Positions 1 through 9,115 of a stretch of DNA of 64,000 nt are shown in pieces. Under the pieces are notes generated by a model. It searched no databases, was not told where the DNA came from, and saw only the letters and a list, made by a program, of their open reading frames with translations. The first letter of the stretch is position 1; each line of letters opens with the position of its first letter. Position numbers and translations under genes: made by a program. The stretch spans positions 124,001 through 188,000 of the forward strand of contig NZ_BEXF01000003.1 of NCBI RefSeq assembly GCF_002897295.1, read 5' to 3'. This DNA is from Brevibacillus reuszeri (lineage in GTDB: Bacteria; Bacillota; Bacilli; Brevibacillales; Brevibacillaceae).

Positions 1-285
1 TTGACGTACAGTACCGCCCGCAGCTGGCTCGACTTTCCCGTAATCCAGGTTTTTGATCGGCACATCGCGTTTCACCAGCTTACCAAGCAAAATATCTTTC
101 ACTTGGGTCAGCTTGAAATCATCATCGGAAATCAGGACGAGTTCCTCTTTATCCAGTGATATGTTACTTTTGCTTCCTTTAAAGTCAAAACGATTTTCAA
201 TTTCCTTCAGTGCAGTCTGAATCGCATTATTTACCTCAGACATCTCTACTTTGGAAACGATATCAAAAGAGCTTTCTTTACTCAT
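1..285 (-). CDS. YajQ/UPF0234 family nucleotide-binding protein, C-terminus beyond window
   Basis: The first 95 codons are visible and run off the window edge. The N-terminus begins [20 protein letters not shown] and continues with a segment ending in DFKGS, the pattern of the YajQ (UPF0234) family, normally about 163 residues. Family members are small cytoplasmic proteins with two ferredoxin-like folds; some bind cyclic di-GMP or nucleic acid. The ATG at 285 is preceded by GGAGGAAGAACGA, a good ribosome binding site. The cellular role in this organism cannot be read from sequence. Confidence 0.85.
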   Translation of the reverse strand, partial: MSKESSFDIVSKVEMSEVNNAIQTALKEIENRFDFKGSKSNISLDKEELVLISDDDFKLTQVKDILLGKLVKRDVPIKNLDYGKVEPAAGGTVRQ

Positions 286-329
286 TCGTTCTTCCTCCTT
301 CTCGTAATTTTTTTACGTGTCCTCTGCAA

Positions 330-1118
330 TTAGATCGCCTTTACTATACCACCATCTACGAGAAGTGCCTGACCGGTTACGTAGCTATTTGCTGGAGACG
401 CGAGAAATGTCACCATGCGAGCAAACTCATCTGGCTGACCGTAGCGTCCAAGTGGTATTTGTTTTTCCCATTTTGCGCGAACCTCATCAGCGCTGGTGCT
501 TTGCGCCTCTGCACTCAGACCATCCAATTGTGCTACACGATCGGTTGCGATCCGTCCTGGTCCAATTGTATTAATCAAAATTCCGTCTGGCCCCAGCTCC
601 GATGACAGGGTTTTCGCAAGTCCGAGAACTCCCGTGCGGAATGTATTGGACAAAATCAGGTTTTCCAGCGGTTGTTTAAATGACGATGAAGCAAAATTAA
701 TGATTCGTCCAAACTTGTTTTCGCGCATATGTGGCAACACAGCCCGAATGGCGCGAACATAGCTGAGCAAATTCAGCTCAAAGGCGGAAATCCACTGCTC
801 ATCTGTCAATTGATCAAATTTTCCAACAGCTGGTCCGCCGGAGTTGTTAATCAAAATGTGAACGGTGCCAAAGTGATTGACTGTCTCTTCTACTACGCGT
901 TTGATATCCTCTTCTTTTGTCACGTCGATCGTAACCGCCAAAGGTGCCTTGCCAGTAGCCTGCTCAATCTCCGAACGAACAGATGCGAGTGCCGCCTCAT
1001 CACGCCCACAAATCGTCACATTCGCCCCCTCTTGCGCGAGACATAATGCAGTTGCCTTTCCTAGTCCTTTGGAAGAAGCCAGTACGATAGCCGTTTTCCC
1101 TTGAAGCTGCAAATCCAT
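330..1118 (-). CDS. SDR family oxidoreductase with atypical active site
   Basis: 262-residue short-chain dehydrogenase/reductase fold. The N-terminal Rossmann segment (GKTAIVLASSKGLGKATA, about residues 7-24) and the NNSGG motif (about 91-95) are clear, and the C-terminus ends with the usual GQALLVDGG. The catalytic Tyr-x3-Lys is absent: at the aligned position the protein reads SNTFR, giving Ser157 and Arg161. It is therefore a divergent SDR whose reductase chemistry is doubtful. The ribosome binding site AGGGAG lies 7 nt before the ATG at 1118 but only 2 nt from the ATG at 1124, so the inner start is chosen. It sits alone between the YajQ gene and the RND operon terminator. Substrate unknown. 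Confidence 0.85.
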   Translation of the reverse strand: MDLQLQGKTAIVLASSKGLGKATALCLAQEGANVTICGRDEAALASVRSEIEQATGKAPLAVTIDVTKEEDIKRVVEETVNHFGTVHILINNSGGPAVGKFDQLTDEQWISAFELNLLSYVRAIRAVLPHMRENKFGRIINFASSSFKQPLENLILSNTFRTGVLGLAKTLSSELGPDGILINTIGPGRIATDRVAQLDGLSAEAQSTSADEVRAKWEKQIPLGRYGQPDEFARMVTFLASPANSYVTGQALLVDGGIVKAI

Positions 1119-1188
1119 GTCCATTCTCCCTTCAAGCGATCTTGTTATGTATGCTTATTCCTTTATTCTACCGAACTTTCAAACGAAC

Positions 1189-1231
1189 GAAAAGAAAAAG
1201 AGAAGGGTTTTCGCACACTCCCCTTCTCCTC
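1189..1231 (-). terminator. Intrinsic terminator of the RND efflux operon
   Basis: On the minus strand the arms AGAAGGG and CCCTTCT close a loop of about 13 nt and are followed by CTTTTTCTTTT. It lies just after the stop codon of the RND transporter gene. Confidence 0.75.
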
Positions 1232-1240
1232 TCATCTTAT

Positions 1241-4200
1241 TTACAAATCGGTATCTTGCGGAAGTTTCTCTTTGAGTGCCTTCTTGCTCTCGCGCTTTTC
1301 CTTCCGTGCTTCTTTGCGAGCAAGTCGGCGTTCTTTTGCCCCCTCAAATAGCGAGTACAAAACCGGCACGAGAACCAGAGTAACCATTGTATGGAAGATC
1401 AAGCCGGAGATAACGGCAGTCGCGAGAGGCGCTTCCAGGTCGGAGCCTTCCGCCATCGCGAGCCCCATCGGGAGCATCCCGAGGATCGCAGTCAGCTTGG
1501 TCATGATAACTGGACGTACCCGATCCTTCGTCCCTTGAATGATCGCTTCGCCTGTCTTCATTCCACGATTACGAAGCAGGTTGATTCGGTCGATCAGCAA
1601 AATCGCATTCGAAACGACAATACCAACCAGCATGATAATCCCAATCATCGCGAGCTCCCCAAACACCCGTTGTGTTATGACAAACCCAATCACCACGCCC
1701 ACTAATGCCATCGGTATAGTCAGCAAAATGATAAACGGTTGGGACAAACGGCCAAACTGAGCGACCATGATCACGTAAATCAAGGCAAGGACACCAACGA
1801 ATACAAAGATCCCTTGTGTCATGTTGGCACTTTGCTCTTTCAGCTTTCCTGCGATTTCGATTTTGAGTCCTGCCGGAACCGCTAATGTCGGCAATTTCTC
1901 ATTGATTTCGCGGCCAACTGTACCGAGGTCAGTACCTTGCATCTCGGCTGATACTTTTACGATGCGATGACCTTTTTCATGAGTAATGGTCACAGGTGAT
2001 TTGCTGTATGTGATGTCAACTAAGTCTACAAGCGGTATTTGCGCGCCATTTCTTGCGCTTACGGTAACATTGCGCAGTTGATCAGGGTGCTTCAGCCAAT
2101 TGTCTGGCATCTTGGCGATCACATCTACCTCGATTCCATGCTTCGTAATGGAGGTGATTTGCTGATTTCCAATCATCATGCTCAGCTGTTGCAGCAAAGA
2201 ACGGTGATCGACATCCAGACGAGCTAGTGCATCCTGCTTAGGTACGAGCGTTACTTTTTCTTTACCCTCTTTAAAGTCGTTGCGGATATTATCCAAACCT
2301 GGAATCGTCGCCAGCATGCCTTCGACATCTGTCGCGAGCTTGCTCATCGGCTCCATTTCTTCCCCGACAATATCCAGCTGAATCGGAGCACTTGCTCCTT
2401 GACTGCCGAACGATGTAGAAATGGAATCAACTTCAGGGACAGACTTCAGCTTCTCATTAATATCCAGCGTCAATGCATCCTTGTCTCTCTCACGCTGGCT
2501 CTTTGGCTTCAAGGAGATGAAGATTTCTGAGCTTTCCTTGGAGGAGAAGAAAAAGATGTCGTTTACTTCAGGAATTTGCCGCAATGCATCCTCAGCTGTC
2601 AGCGCCGCTTTTTGCGAACGCTCTAAGGTAGAACCGGTTGGCATTTGAATCGTGGCAAACACCAAATTTTCGTTCGGGTTAATCCCTTGCCCCATCTTCA
2701 TAAATGGCATCAGGAATACTACGCCAACAAGCATCGCCAAAGATAGAATCATTGTTTTGACACGATGGCGCAAAGCTAATTTAAGTAAGCCATTGAATGC
2801 GCGATTAATCGCATTTTCTTTTCCTTCTCCTTCGATAGAAACATTTTTGTCCTTCTGCAAGAATCGGTCAGAGAACACAGGTACAAAGAAAAAGGCTGCA
2901 ATCGTCGATGCAATAATCGCTGATGATACCGTAAAAGCAATCGTCGTCAGGATCGGCTTTAGCCAATCTTCAAAATCAGCGAAAATGAGTGGCAAAAATA
3001 CGATGATGATTGTCAGCTGCGATGTAAAAACAGGGGTCAATACTTCCCTTGTCCCTTTTACAATCGCTTGAGAGAGCGGCTCGCCCTTCTCTCGGAAATG
3101 ATAAATGCTTTCAAGTACAACAATCGCTGCGTCCACGATCAGACCGACCGAAAGACTCATTGACAAGAGCGTAATCATGTCGATATTGTAACCGCCAAGC
3201 TTCATTGCGATAAACGTCATAAATGCCGAGAGCGGGAGGGTTGTGGCAATTACCAGTGTCACACGCCAGTTGCGCAAGAAGACGAACAGGATAATGATCG
3301 CCAGCGCGCCACCGATCATAACATCGCGGCTCAAGTTGGAAACAGCGTGCTGAATGTAGGACACTGCTTCAAACATGACCTTCATTTTATACTGTCCGTT
3401 TGCCTCCGCATTGATTTCACGGACCACATCTTCTACCAAGCCTTGTGTCGTAATCAAATCGCTGCCATCAGCTCGCGATACACTCAAGTGAACAAATACG
3501 TTACCATTGGTGAGTGCAACGGAGTTTTTCACTTTTCCACGCAAATCCTCAATGGTTGCGAGCTGTTCCAGCGTGACTGTCCCGTTTGGCGTATTAATCG
3601 GCAGCACAGTCATTTCTTGAACCGTATTGTATGTGTTATCAATCATGACAACTGTATCAAACCCGGTATTTTCCAAGGTTCCGATCGCTTGCTTCCAGTT
3701 TGTTTCTTTCAGCTGGGAAATAACCGCTTCAGGTGTTGTCCGGTAAGCATTAAGGCGTTCTGGCAGTAAGCTGATCGCAATCTGATTTTCAAAGCTCCTA
3801 TCGGAGACTTTCACTTCCTTTACTCCTGGTACTTCTTCAATTCTATCTTTTATCGTCGTTTTGGCGATACTCAGCATAGCTTGAGGATCTGCTCCAACCA
3901 ACGCGTAGTCAATCATTTGTTCGTCACCGAAATTCATTTGGGAAACGTTGACCGTATCTACTGCTTTAGGAAAGCCGTTGCGCAGGCGATTCACTGCATT
4001 TTGTACATCCTGCTTGGCTTGCTCTCCTCTACCCTCTTTCGCTTTGATCGTCATGTTGACATAGCCCGTGCCTGTGTTTGAAGAATATTCCTTGATATCT
4101 GCCAGCGTCTTCAATTCCTGCTCAATTTTCTTCGTGATCTTCTCTTCCATCTCTTCTGGAGGAAGTGACCCACCTGAAATATTGACAGAGAGCATCGGGA

Positions 4201-4327
4201 AGTTCGTCTTCGGAACCAGCTCGATGTTAAAGCTCATTAATGAGCCTAGTCCCGCAATCACGATCAAGAACGTAAAGAGGTAGACGATTAACCGTCTTTT
4301 CAGCAAAAAGAGAATCATCTTGTTCAT
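1241..4327 (-). CDS. RND-family efflux transporter (AcrB/SwrC-like inner membrane pump)
   Basis: 1028 residues, the normal length for a hydrophobe/amphiphile efflux RND pump. TM1 is at residues 13-33, followed by a large extracytoplasmic loop, TM2-TM6 from about 335 to 485, a second loop, and TM8-12 in the last 190 residues. Family signatures include the porter-domain pattern around GQGINPNENLVFATIQMPTG and the TM4 segment GLIVDAAIVVLES. In AcrB the TM4 proton relay is Asp-Asp; here it is Asp399-Ala400. The C-terminal tail is strongly basic. The gene lies 3 nt after its adaptor, so the two form one operon. B. subtilis SwrC exports surfactin and related lipopeptides; whether this pump does so is inference. 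Confidence 0.92.
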   Translation of the reverse strand: MNKMILFLLKRRLIVYLFTFLIVIAGLGSLMSFNIELVPKTNFPMLSVNISGGSLPPEEMEEKITKKIEQELKTLADIKEYSSNTGTGYVNMTIKAKEGRGEQAKQDVQNAVNRLRNGFPKAVDTVNVSQMNFGDEQMIDYALVGADPQAMLSIAKTTIKDRIEEVPGVKEVKVSDRSFENQIAISLLPERLNAYRTTPEAVISQLKETNWKQAIGTLENTGFDTVVMIDNTYNTVQEMTVLPINTPNGTVTLEQLATIEDLRGKVKNSVALTNGNVFVHLSVSRADGSDLITTQGLVEDVVREINAEANGQYKMKVMFEAVSYIQHAVSNLSRDVMIGGALAIIILFVFLRNWRVTLVIATTLPLSAFMTFIAMKLGGYNIDMITLLSMSLSVGLIVDAAIVVLESIYHFREKGEPLSQAIVKGTREVLTPVFTSQLTIIIVFLPLIFADFEDWLKPILTTIAFTVSSAIIASTIAAFFFVPVFSDRFLQKDKNVSIEGEGKENAINRAFNGLLKLALRHRVKTMILSLAMLVGVVFLMPFMKMGQGINPNENLVFATIQMPTGSTLERSQKAALTAEDALRQIPEVNDIFFFSSKESSEIFISLKPKSQRERDKDALTLDINEKLKSVPEVDSISTSFGSQGASAPIQLDIVGEEMEPMSKLATDVEGMLATIPGLDNIRNDFKEGKEKVTLVPKQDALARLDVDHRSLLQQLSMMIGNQQITSITKHGIEVDVIAKMPDNWLKHPDQLRNVTVSARNGAQIPLVDLVDITYSKSPVTITHEKGHRIVKVSAEMQGTDLGTVGREINEKLPTLAVPAGLKIEIAGKLKEQSANMTQGIFVFVGVLALIYVIMVAQFGRLSQPFIILLTIPMALVGVVIGFVITQRVFGELAMIGIIMLVGIVVSNAILLIDRINLLRNRGMKTGEAIIQGTKDRVRPVIMTKLTAILGMLPMGLAMAEGSDLEAPLATAVISGLIFHTMVTLVLVPVLYSLFEGAKERRLARKEARKEKRESKKALKEKLPQDTDL

Positions 4328-4330
4328 GCT

Positions 4331-5560
4331 CTATTCTCCCTTCGCCTCAACTTTTTGCCCCTCGACGTAGAACGTGATTCCACTGCGCAAAAGCTGGTCT
4401 CCTTCTTTGATTCCAGAAACAACTTCAATCTGGTCATCGACCATCTGTCCCGTTTTGACCTGTTTTTTCACAGTCAAGCCATTTTCGACTGCCATCACAT
4501 AATGCTGCTCTTGACTTACGCCGACACTTTCAAGCGGAACGAGGAAGCCGTTGACTTTGCGTGGCATCTCCACAACAGCTGCCATTCCACCACGCCAGTA
4601 CCCATCTGAGTTTGGAATCGTTACTTCCACACGATATTTACCTGTCTGCTTGTCAACGACTGGCGAGACAAACGTAACTGTTCCTTCGCTCTTTTTGCCA
4701 TCATCAGATGCAGCCTGTACCTTTGCTTTCTCTTGGAACTGGCTGATCAAATCGTTCGTTACGTCCAAAGTCACCTTTACCTCAGATAGATCAACCAGAT
4801 GGATAATATTCTCGCCACCTGATGCTTGCTCGCCTACCTGCTTGTAAACATCTACGATGGTTCCCGAGAAAGGCGCTTGAATCTTGGCATCATCCAGACT
4901 CTTTTTGGCCCGTTCAACCTGACCGCTCGCTTGCTTGATTGAAGCATTCGCCAAAGCAATATCCTCTGGCTGTGCCCCGCGCATCAACTCATCTAGCGCC
5001 AGCTGGGCATCTCGCACAGAAATTTCTGCTTGAGTGAGGGCACGTTTTCGTTCATTTATTTCGCTTTGCGAGATAGCTCCACCGGCTAATAGCTTTTCAT
5101 CCGTTGCGACATCCTGCTTCGCCTTTTCCAATTTTTCTTGCGCACTTTTGACTTGCAGACGTTGTTTTTCAATCGCTTCTGCGGTTGCTCCTTTGAGTGT
5201 CTTCGTACGACGTGCTGTCGCCTCTTCCACCTGGCTTGCAGCTGCCTCTACTTCTCTCTGGAAGTACTTGGCGTCCAATGTTGCCAAAACTTGACCTTGG
5301 GAAATTTTCGTTCCCTTGATCGCTGAAATTGTAGAGATCGTTCCTCCGGTTCCGAACGGCAGCATGGCATCGCGTTTTGCCTCGACCATTCCCGTTACCC
5401 GCAGTAATACTGGGCTGCTTTCCTTTTTAACCGTGACTACCTCCACTACTTTTGCTTTTACTTCTGCCTCTGCCTGCTGTGGTGTTTCAGCAGCTGGTCC
5501 GCCGCATCCAGCCGTGACGAGCAAAAGTGAAGCCAAAACAACCGACACTCGTTTTTTCAC
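4331..5560 (-). CDS. RND efflux adaptor, membrane fusion lipoprotein (HlyD/AcrA family)
   Basis: About 409 residues from a GTG start at 5560, which has GGAGG 7 nt upstream; a longer reading frame from 5587 would place that site inside the coding region. The N-terminus VKKRVSVVLASLLLVTAGC is a lipoprotein signal with the lipidated Cys at residue 19. It is followed by a barrel-sandwich/lipoyl half, a long alpha-helical hairpin rich in Glu, Lys and Gln, a second lipoyl half (IQAPFSGTIVDVYKQVGEQ) and beta-barrel domains. It should couple the RND pump at 1241-4327 to the cell envelope. No TolC-type gene is present, as expected for a Gram-positive. Confidence 0.92.
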   Translation of the reverse strand: MKKRVSVVLASLLLVTAGCGGPAAETPQQAEAEVKAKVVEVVTVKKESSPVLLRVTGMVEAKRDAMLPFGTGGTISTISAIKGTKISQGQVLATLDAKYFQREVEAAASQVEEATARRTKTLKGATAEAIEKQRLQVKSAQEKLEKAKQDVATDEKLLAGGAISQSEINERKRALTQAEISVRDAQLALDELMRGAQPEDIALANASIKQASGQVERAKKSLDDAKIQAPFSGTIVDVYKQVGEQASGGENIIHLVDLSEVKVTLDVTNDLISQFQEKAKVQAASDDGKKSEGTVTFVSPVVDKQTGKYRVEVTIPNSDGYWRGGMAAVVEMPRKVNGFLVPLESVGVSQEQHYVMAVENGLTVKKQVKTGQMVDDQIEVVSGIKEGDQLLRSGITFYVEGQKVEAKGE

Positions 5561-5754
5561 AGTGATTCCTCCAAGTTTTACAATCATTCCCTTGCGTTAT
5601 TGTGCCAGTTTTTCCCTACACTGCAAAACAGTCACCGGATGGAACTTCCCCTCCGTCCCAAGTCGGAGAATATGCGCAAGTCAAAAGTATATACGATGGA
5701 AATATGATTCAGTTACCGTTTTTTAGTCATTTTTCTATGAAAAGGTTAAACATG

Positions 5755-5788
5755 AAAAAACAGCCAAAGGGATTGTCCCTCGGCTGTC
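5755..5788 (-). terminator. Intrinsic terminator after pepF
   Basis: On the minus strand ACAGCCGAGGGA and TCCCTTTGGCTGT form a long hairpin with a three-base loop, followed directly by six T. The rest of the gap (5561-5754) carries the leader of the RND operon; no convincing promoter could be fixed there. Confidence 0.85.
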
Positions 5789-5819
5789 ATTTTGCCTGAC
5801 TATTATTTGACTCAGAAAC

Positions 5820-7628
5820 CTATTCTCCTACAAGCTGCTCCATCTCTTCTAAGAGGCCTTTGAATACACTCAATGCCTCTGCGATTGGCGCGGCCGAGGT
5901 CATGTCTACTCCCGCTGTCTTGAGCAAATTCAATGGATAATCGGAGCTGCCGCCCTTGAGGAATTGCAAGTAGCGATCAACTGCTGGCTTTCCCTCCTCC
6001 AAAATCTGCTTGGAGAGTGAGGTCGCCGCTGAGAAGCCAGTCGCGTACTTGTAGACATAGAAGTTGCGGTAAAAGTGAGGAATTCGCGCCCACTCCAAAT
6101 CAACTTCTTTGTCAACAACCATGTCCGGTCCGTGGTAGGCTACATTCAATTCCCGATAAATTTCACTCAGGGAATCAGCCGTGAGCGGCTCCTCCTGCTC
6201 TTCTTTTGCATGGACGATTTTCTCAAACTCAGCAAACATCGTTTGACGGAACACCGTGCCACGGAACTGCTCCAGATAGTAGTTAATCAAATACATCCGT
6301 TGCTTTTTGTCTGTCGTCGTTTCAAGCAGATGATTCATCAACAACGCCTCATTCAGAGTAGATGCGACCTCGGCAACGAAAATTTTATAGTCAGCATACG
6401 TGTATGGCTGTGCATGATTCGAATGGTAGCTGTGCAGCGCATGTCCCATTTCATGAGCGAGAGTAAACATGTTATTGACGTTATCCTGATAGTTCATCAA
6501 GACGAATGGATGAGTCGTGTAAGCGCCCCATGAGTAGGCACCACTCGTCTTCCCTTCATTCTCATGAACGTCTATCCATCCATTGGAGAACCCTTCCTCC
6601 AGGATGCGTCCATACTCTTCTCCGAGCGGATGCAGTGCTTCCTTGATCGTTGATACCGCCTGGTCGTAAGGTATGTTCATCTCCACCTCAGGTACGATTG
6701 GCACGTAGAGATCATACATGTGCAGCTCATCTACTTCGAGCAGCTTTTTGCGCAGCGCGATGTATCGATGCATCAGTGGCAAATGCTCGCGTACCGTAGC
6801 AATCAGATTGTCGTACACGGACAAGTCCACATTGTCAGCAAACAGAGCTGCATACAGAGCAGATGGATATTTGCGAGTACGTGAGTAGAACACATCACCT
6901 TTGATCGCTGATGTCAGCGAAGCGGCAATCGTATTGCGGAATTTCCCGTACGTTTCATACAATGCCTCAAAAGCCTCTTTGCGCACACGACGATCCTTGC
7001 TCTCCATAAACTGCGTATAGCGTCCCTTGGTCAGCTCTACCTCTTCCCCGTTTTCGTCTTTAATCATCGGGAATTTCATATCGGCATTATTGAGCATTCC
7101 ATATATTTTGGAGGGGGAGGAAGCGAGCTCGCTCATGTTTGCCAGTAGTGCCTCTTCCTCTGAGGATAACGTATGCGGTTTAAAGCGCATGATCTCCTCC
7201 AGCAGAATACGGTAATGCGCAAGTCCTTCTTCCTCTTTGATCCAATTCTCCAGCTCTTCATTGGAGATAGCCAGAATTTCCGGCTGTATGTAAGAAATCG
7301 CACCGTATACTTGTGTGCTCAAACCTGTTGCACGGTCGGTTAGACCTTGGTACTTACTGTTGGCATTGTCCTCATCTCGTCTCATGCGAGCATAGACGTA
7401 TACCTGATCGAGTGTCTTTAGCAGTTCATCTTGCAATGTCAATGCCTGTAGCAATTGCTTGCCCGATTGACCAAGAGTACCCTTCAGTGCTGCAATCTGA
7501 TCAGCAAGCTGCTTGCTTTTCTGTACATCTTTTTCCCAATCAGCATCGCTTGGATAAATATCTTCCAAACGCCATTTGTATTCAGCGGGGACGTCACTGC
7601 GTTTAGGCAGTGTTTTGCTTTTGTTCAC
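5820..7628 (-). CDS. pepF: Oligoendopeptidase F (M3 zinc metallopeptidase)
   Basis: 602 residues from a GTG start at 7628, chosen because GAGGGAG sits 8 nt upstream; this matches the roughly 600-residue length of the PepF family. The zinc motif HEMGH is at residues 392-396 within NMFTLAHEMGHALHSYHS, and the downstream Glu ligand falls in the segment FVAEVASTLNEALL. The N-terminal helical lobe (DVPAEYKWRLEDIY) is also typical. The enzyme cleaves short peptides in the cytoplasm. It is a single-gene unit with its own terminator downstream. Confidence 0.95.
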   Translation of the reverse strand: MNKSKTLPKRSDVPAEYKWRLEDIYPSDADWEKDVQKSKQLADQIAALKGTLGQSGKQLLQALTLQDELLKTLDQVYVYARMRRDEDNANSKYQGLTDRATGLSTQVYGAISYIQPEILAISNEELENWIKEEEGLAHYRILLEEIMRFKPHTLSSEEEALLANMSELASSPSKIYGMLNNADMKFPMIKDENGEEVELTKGRYTQFMESKDRRVRKEAFEALYETYGKFRNTIAASLTSAIKGDVFYSRTRKYPSALYAALFADNVDLSVYDNLIATVREHLPLMHRYIALRKKLLEVDELHMYDLYVPIVPEVEMNIPYDQAVSTIKEALHPLGEEYGRILEEGFSNGWIDVHENEGKTSGAYSWGAYTTHPFVLMNYQDNVNNMFTLAHEMGHALHSYHSNHAQPYTYADYKIFVAEVASTLNEALLMNHLLETTTDKKQRMYLINYYLEQFRGTVFRQTMFAEFEKIVHAKEEQEEPLTADSLSEIYRELNVAYHGPDMVVDKEVDLEWARIPHFYRNFYVYKYATGFSAATSLSKQILEEGKPAVDRYLQFLKGGSSDYPLNLLKTAGVDMTSAAPIAEALSVFKGLLEEMEQLVGE

Positions 7629-7784
7629 CGTGATCACTCCCTCGGATTCTTGTCTTTGATATGGCCAAATCATCCATATTCTTATCCTATCCTATTCTGT
7701 TATTCGGTTCAAATGAGAAGAAAACCTTTATCGCGGCTACTCAGGAATAAGAAGCCGTTTCATCCGGGAACAAGCAGTTTCCAG

Positions 7785-7823
7785 AAAAAAAGCTGAGCTC
7801 TTCCGGTTTGGAAAAGTCAGCTT
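7785..7823 (-). terminator. Intrinsic terminator of the glycan operon
   Basis: Minus-strand arms AGCTGA and TCAGCT with an inner TTCC/GGAA pair are followed by seven T. The 5' arm overlaps the stop codon of the UDP-glucose dehydrogenase gene, so it marks the end of the 14.7-7.8 kb operon. Confidence 0.8.
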
Positions 7824-9103
7824 CTGCCCACGCCTGTATAGTGAAAGCCGGCCTCCCTCACTTCTTTCACTGGCCATGCGTTTCGACCGTCAAAAAGTGC
7901 TGGATGAGCCATATTCGAATAAATTTCATCCCAAGGCAGTTGAACACATTCCTTCCACTCCGTTACGAGTAAAGCGGCGTGAGCACCCTGGCAGGCTTCT
8001 GCGGGGGTACCGAAATACGAAACGCCTGGAAATAACTTTTGAACTGCAGAAGATGCAATCGGATCGTAAGCGCGAATACTGGCCCCGCAGCGCTGTAATT
8101 CCTCGATGAGCGCAAGTGCCGGCGCTTCCCTGATGTCATCGGTATCAGACTTAAAAGCTAATCCGAGCAAAGCTATTTCTTTGCCTTTCAGCTCAGGAAT
8201 TGCGTTTTTGACTAGCTGTAAAAACCACAACGGCTGGGTCCGATTGATTTCCCGTACTTTATCTAAAAGGTTCAGGGAAACTCCTTGTTCCTGCGCGAGC
8301 TGGAGCAAAGCAATCGTATCCTTTGGAAAACAGGAGCCCCCATAGCCTACACCTGCACGTAAAAAATCGGGTCCGATTCTGCTATCGAGTCCCATGCCGT
8401 GGGCAACTGTCAAAATATCCGTGCCAAGTACGTTGCTTAATCGTGCCAGCTCATTCATAAAGGAAATCCGTGTAGCTAAAAAGGCATTGGAGGCGTATTT
8501 GATCAGCTCTGCATTGGCCCTTGTCGTCAAGACGCGCGGCGCAGCAACTCCGTCATATAATCGCTCCATGACAGCCTTGGCTTCCTCATGATTTGCCCCG
8601 ATAACAATTCGCGAAGGCTTCAATGCATCTACGAGGGCATTGCCTTCACGCAAAAACTCGGGATTTGACACTACAAAAAGTGATTTGAAGTCCCCCAATA
8701 AACCAGCAACTCGGTCTCCTGTCCCTACTGGAACCGTGCTTTTTATTACCACCGTACGAGCACGTGGTACACTGCTGTGCATCGTTCCGATTTCGGATAC
8801 AGATGCCAGCAAATACGACAAATCGGCTGTCCCATCGGCGGATTCTGGTGTTCCGACACAAACAAAAAGAACTTCTGATTCCTTTGCTTCCAGTAGATCT
8901 GTCGTAAATGTCAAAACCCCTTGTTGCAGGACGGCAGCGAGCGCCTCCTCCAGTCCCGGCTCGTAGATGGGTGACTGACCTTGCCTTAGCATCTTTATTT
9001 TCGCCTCGACAAGGTCGATTCCCACAACCTCATGACCATGCATGGCCAAAGAGATTGCAGTCGTCAAGCCTACATAACCGGTACCGATAACGGCAACTTT
9101 CAT
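7817..9103 (-). CDS. UDP-glucose 6-dehydrogenase
   Basis: 428 residues, full length. The NAD-binding GTGYVGL motif is at residues 7-13 and the catalytic Cys258 lies in GYGGSCFPKD. It oxidises UDP-glucose to UDP-glucuronate in two NAD-dependent steps and supplies uronic acid for surface polysaccharide. It is the last gene of the glycan operon, 12 nt after a glycosyltransferase. It resembles TuaD/Ugd; the symbol is left open because the polymer is unknown. Confidence 0.94.
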   Translation of the reverse strand: MKVAVIGTGYVGLTTAISLAMHGHEVVGIDLVEAKIKMLRQGQSPIYEPGLEEALAAVLQQGVLTFTTDLLEAKESEVLFVCVGTPESADGTADLSYLLASVSEIGTMHSSVPRARTVVIKSTVPVGTGDRVAGLLGDFKSLFVVSNPEFLREGNALVDALKPSRIVIGANHEEAKAVMERLYDGVAAPRVLTTRANAELIKYASNAFLATRISFMNELARLSNVLGTDILTVAHGMGLDSRIGPDFLRAGVGYGGSCFPKDTIALLQLAQEQGVSLNLLDKVREINRTQPLWFLQLVKNAIPELKGKEIALLGLAFKSDTDDIREAPALALIEELQRCGASIRAYDPIASSAVQKLFPGVSYFGTPAEACQGAHAALLVTEWKECVQLPWDEIYSNMAHPALFDGRNAWPVKEVREAGFHYTGVGRS

Positions 9104-9115
9104 TGTTTCACCTCA

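Noticed and set aside
7455..7796. 113-codon plus-strand frame across the pepF start
   Set aside because: Most of it is antisense to pepF and it ends next to the glycan-operon terminator; no start signal.
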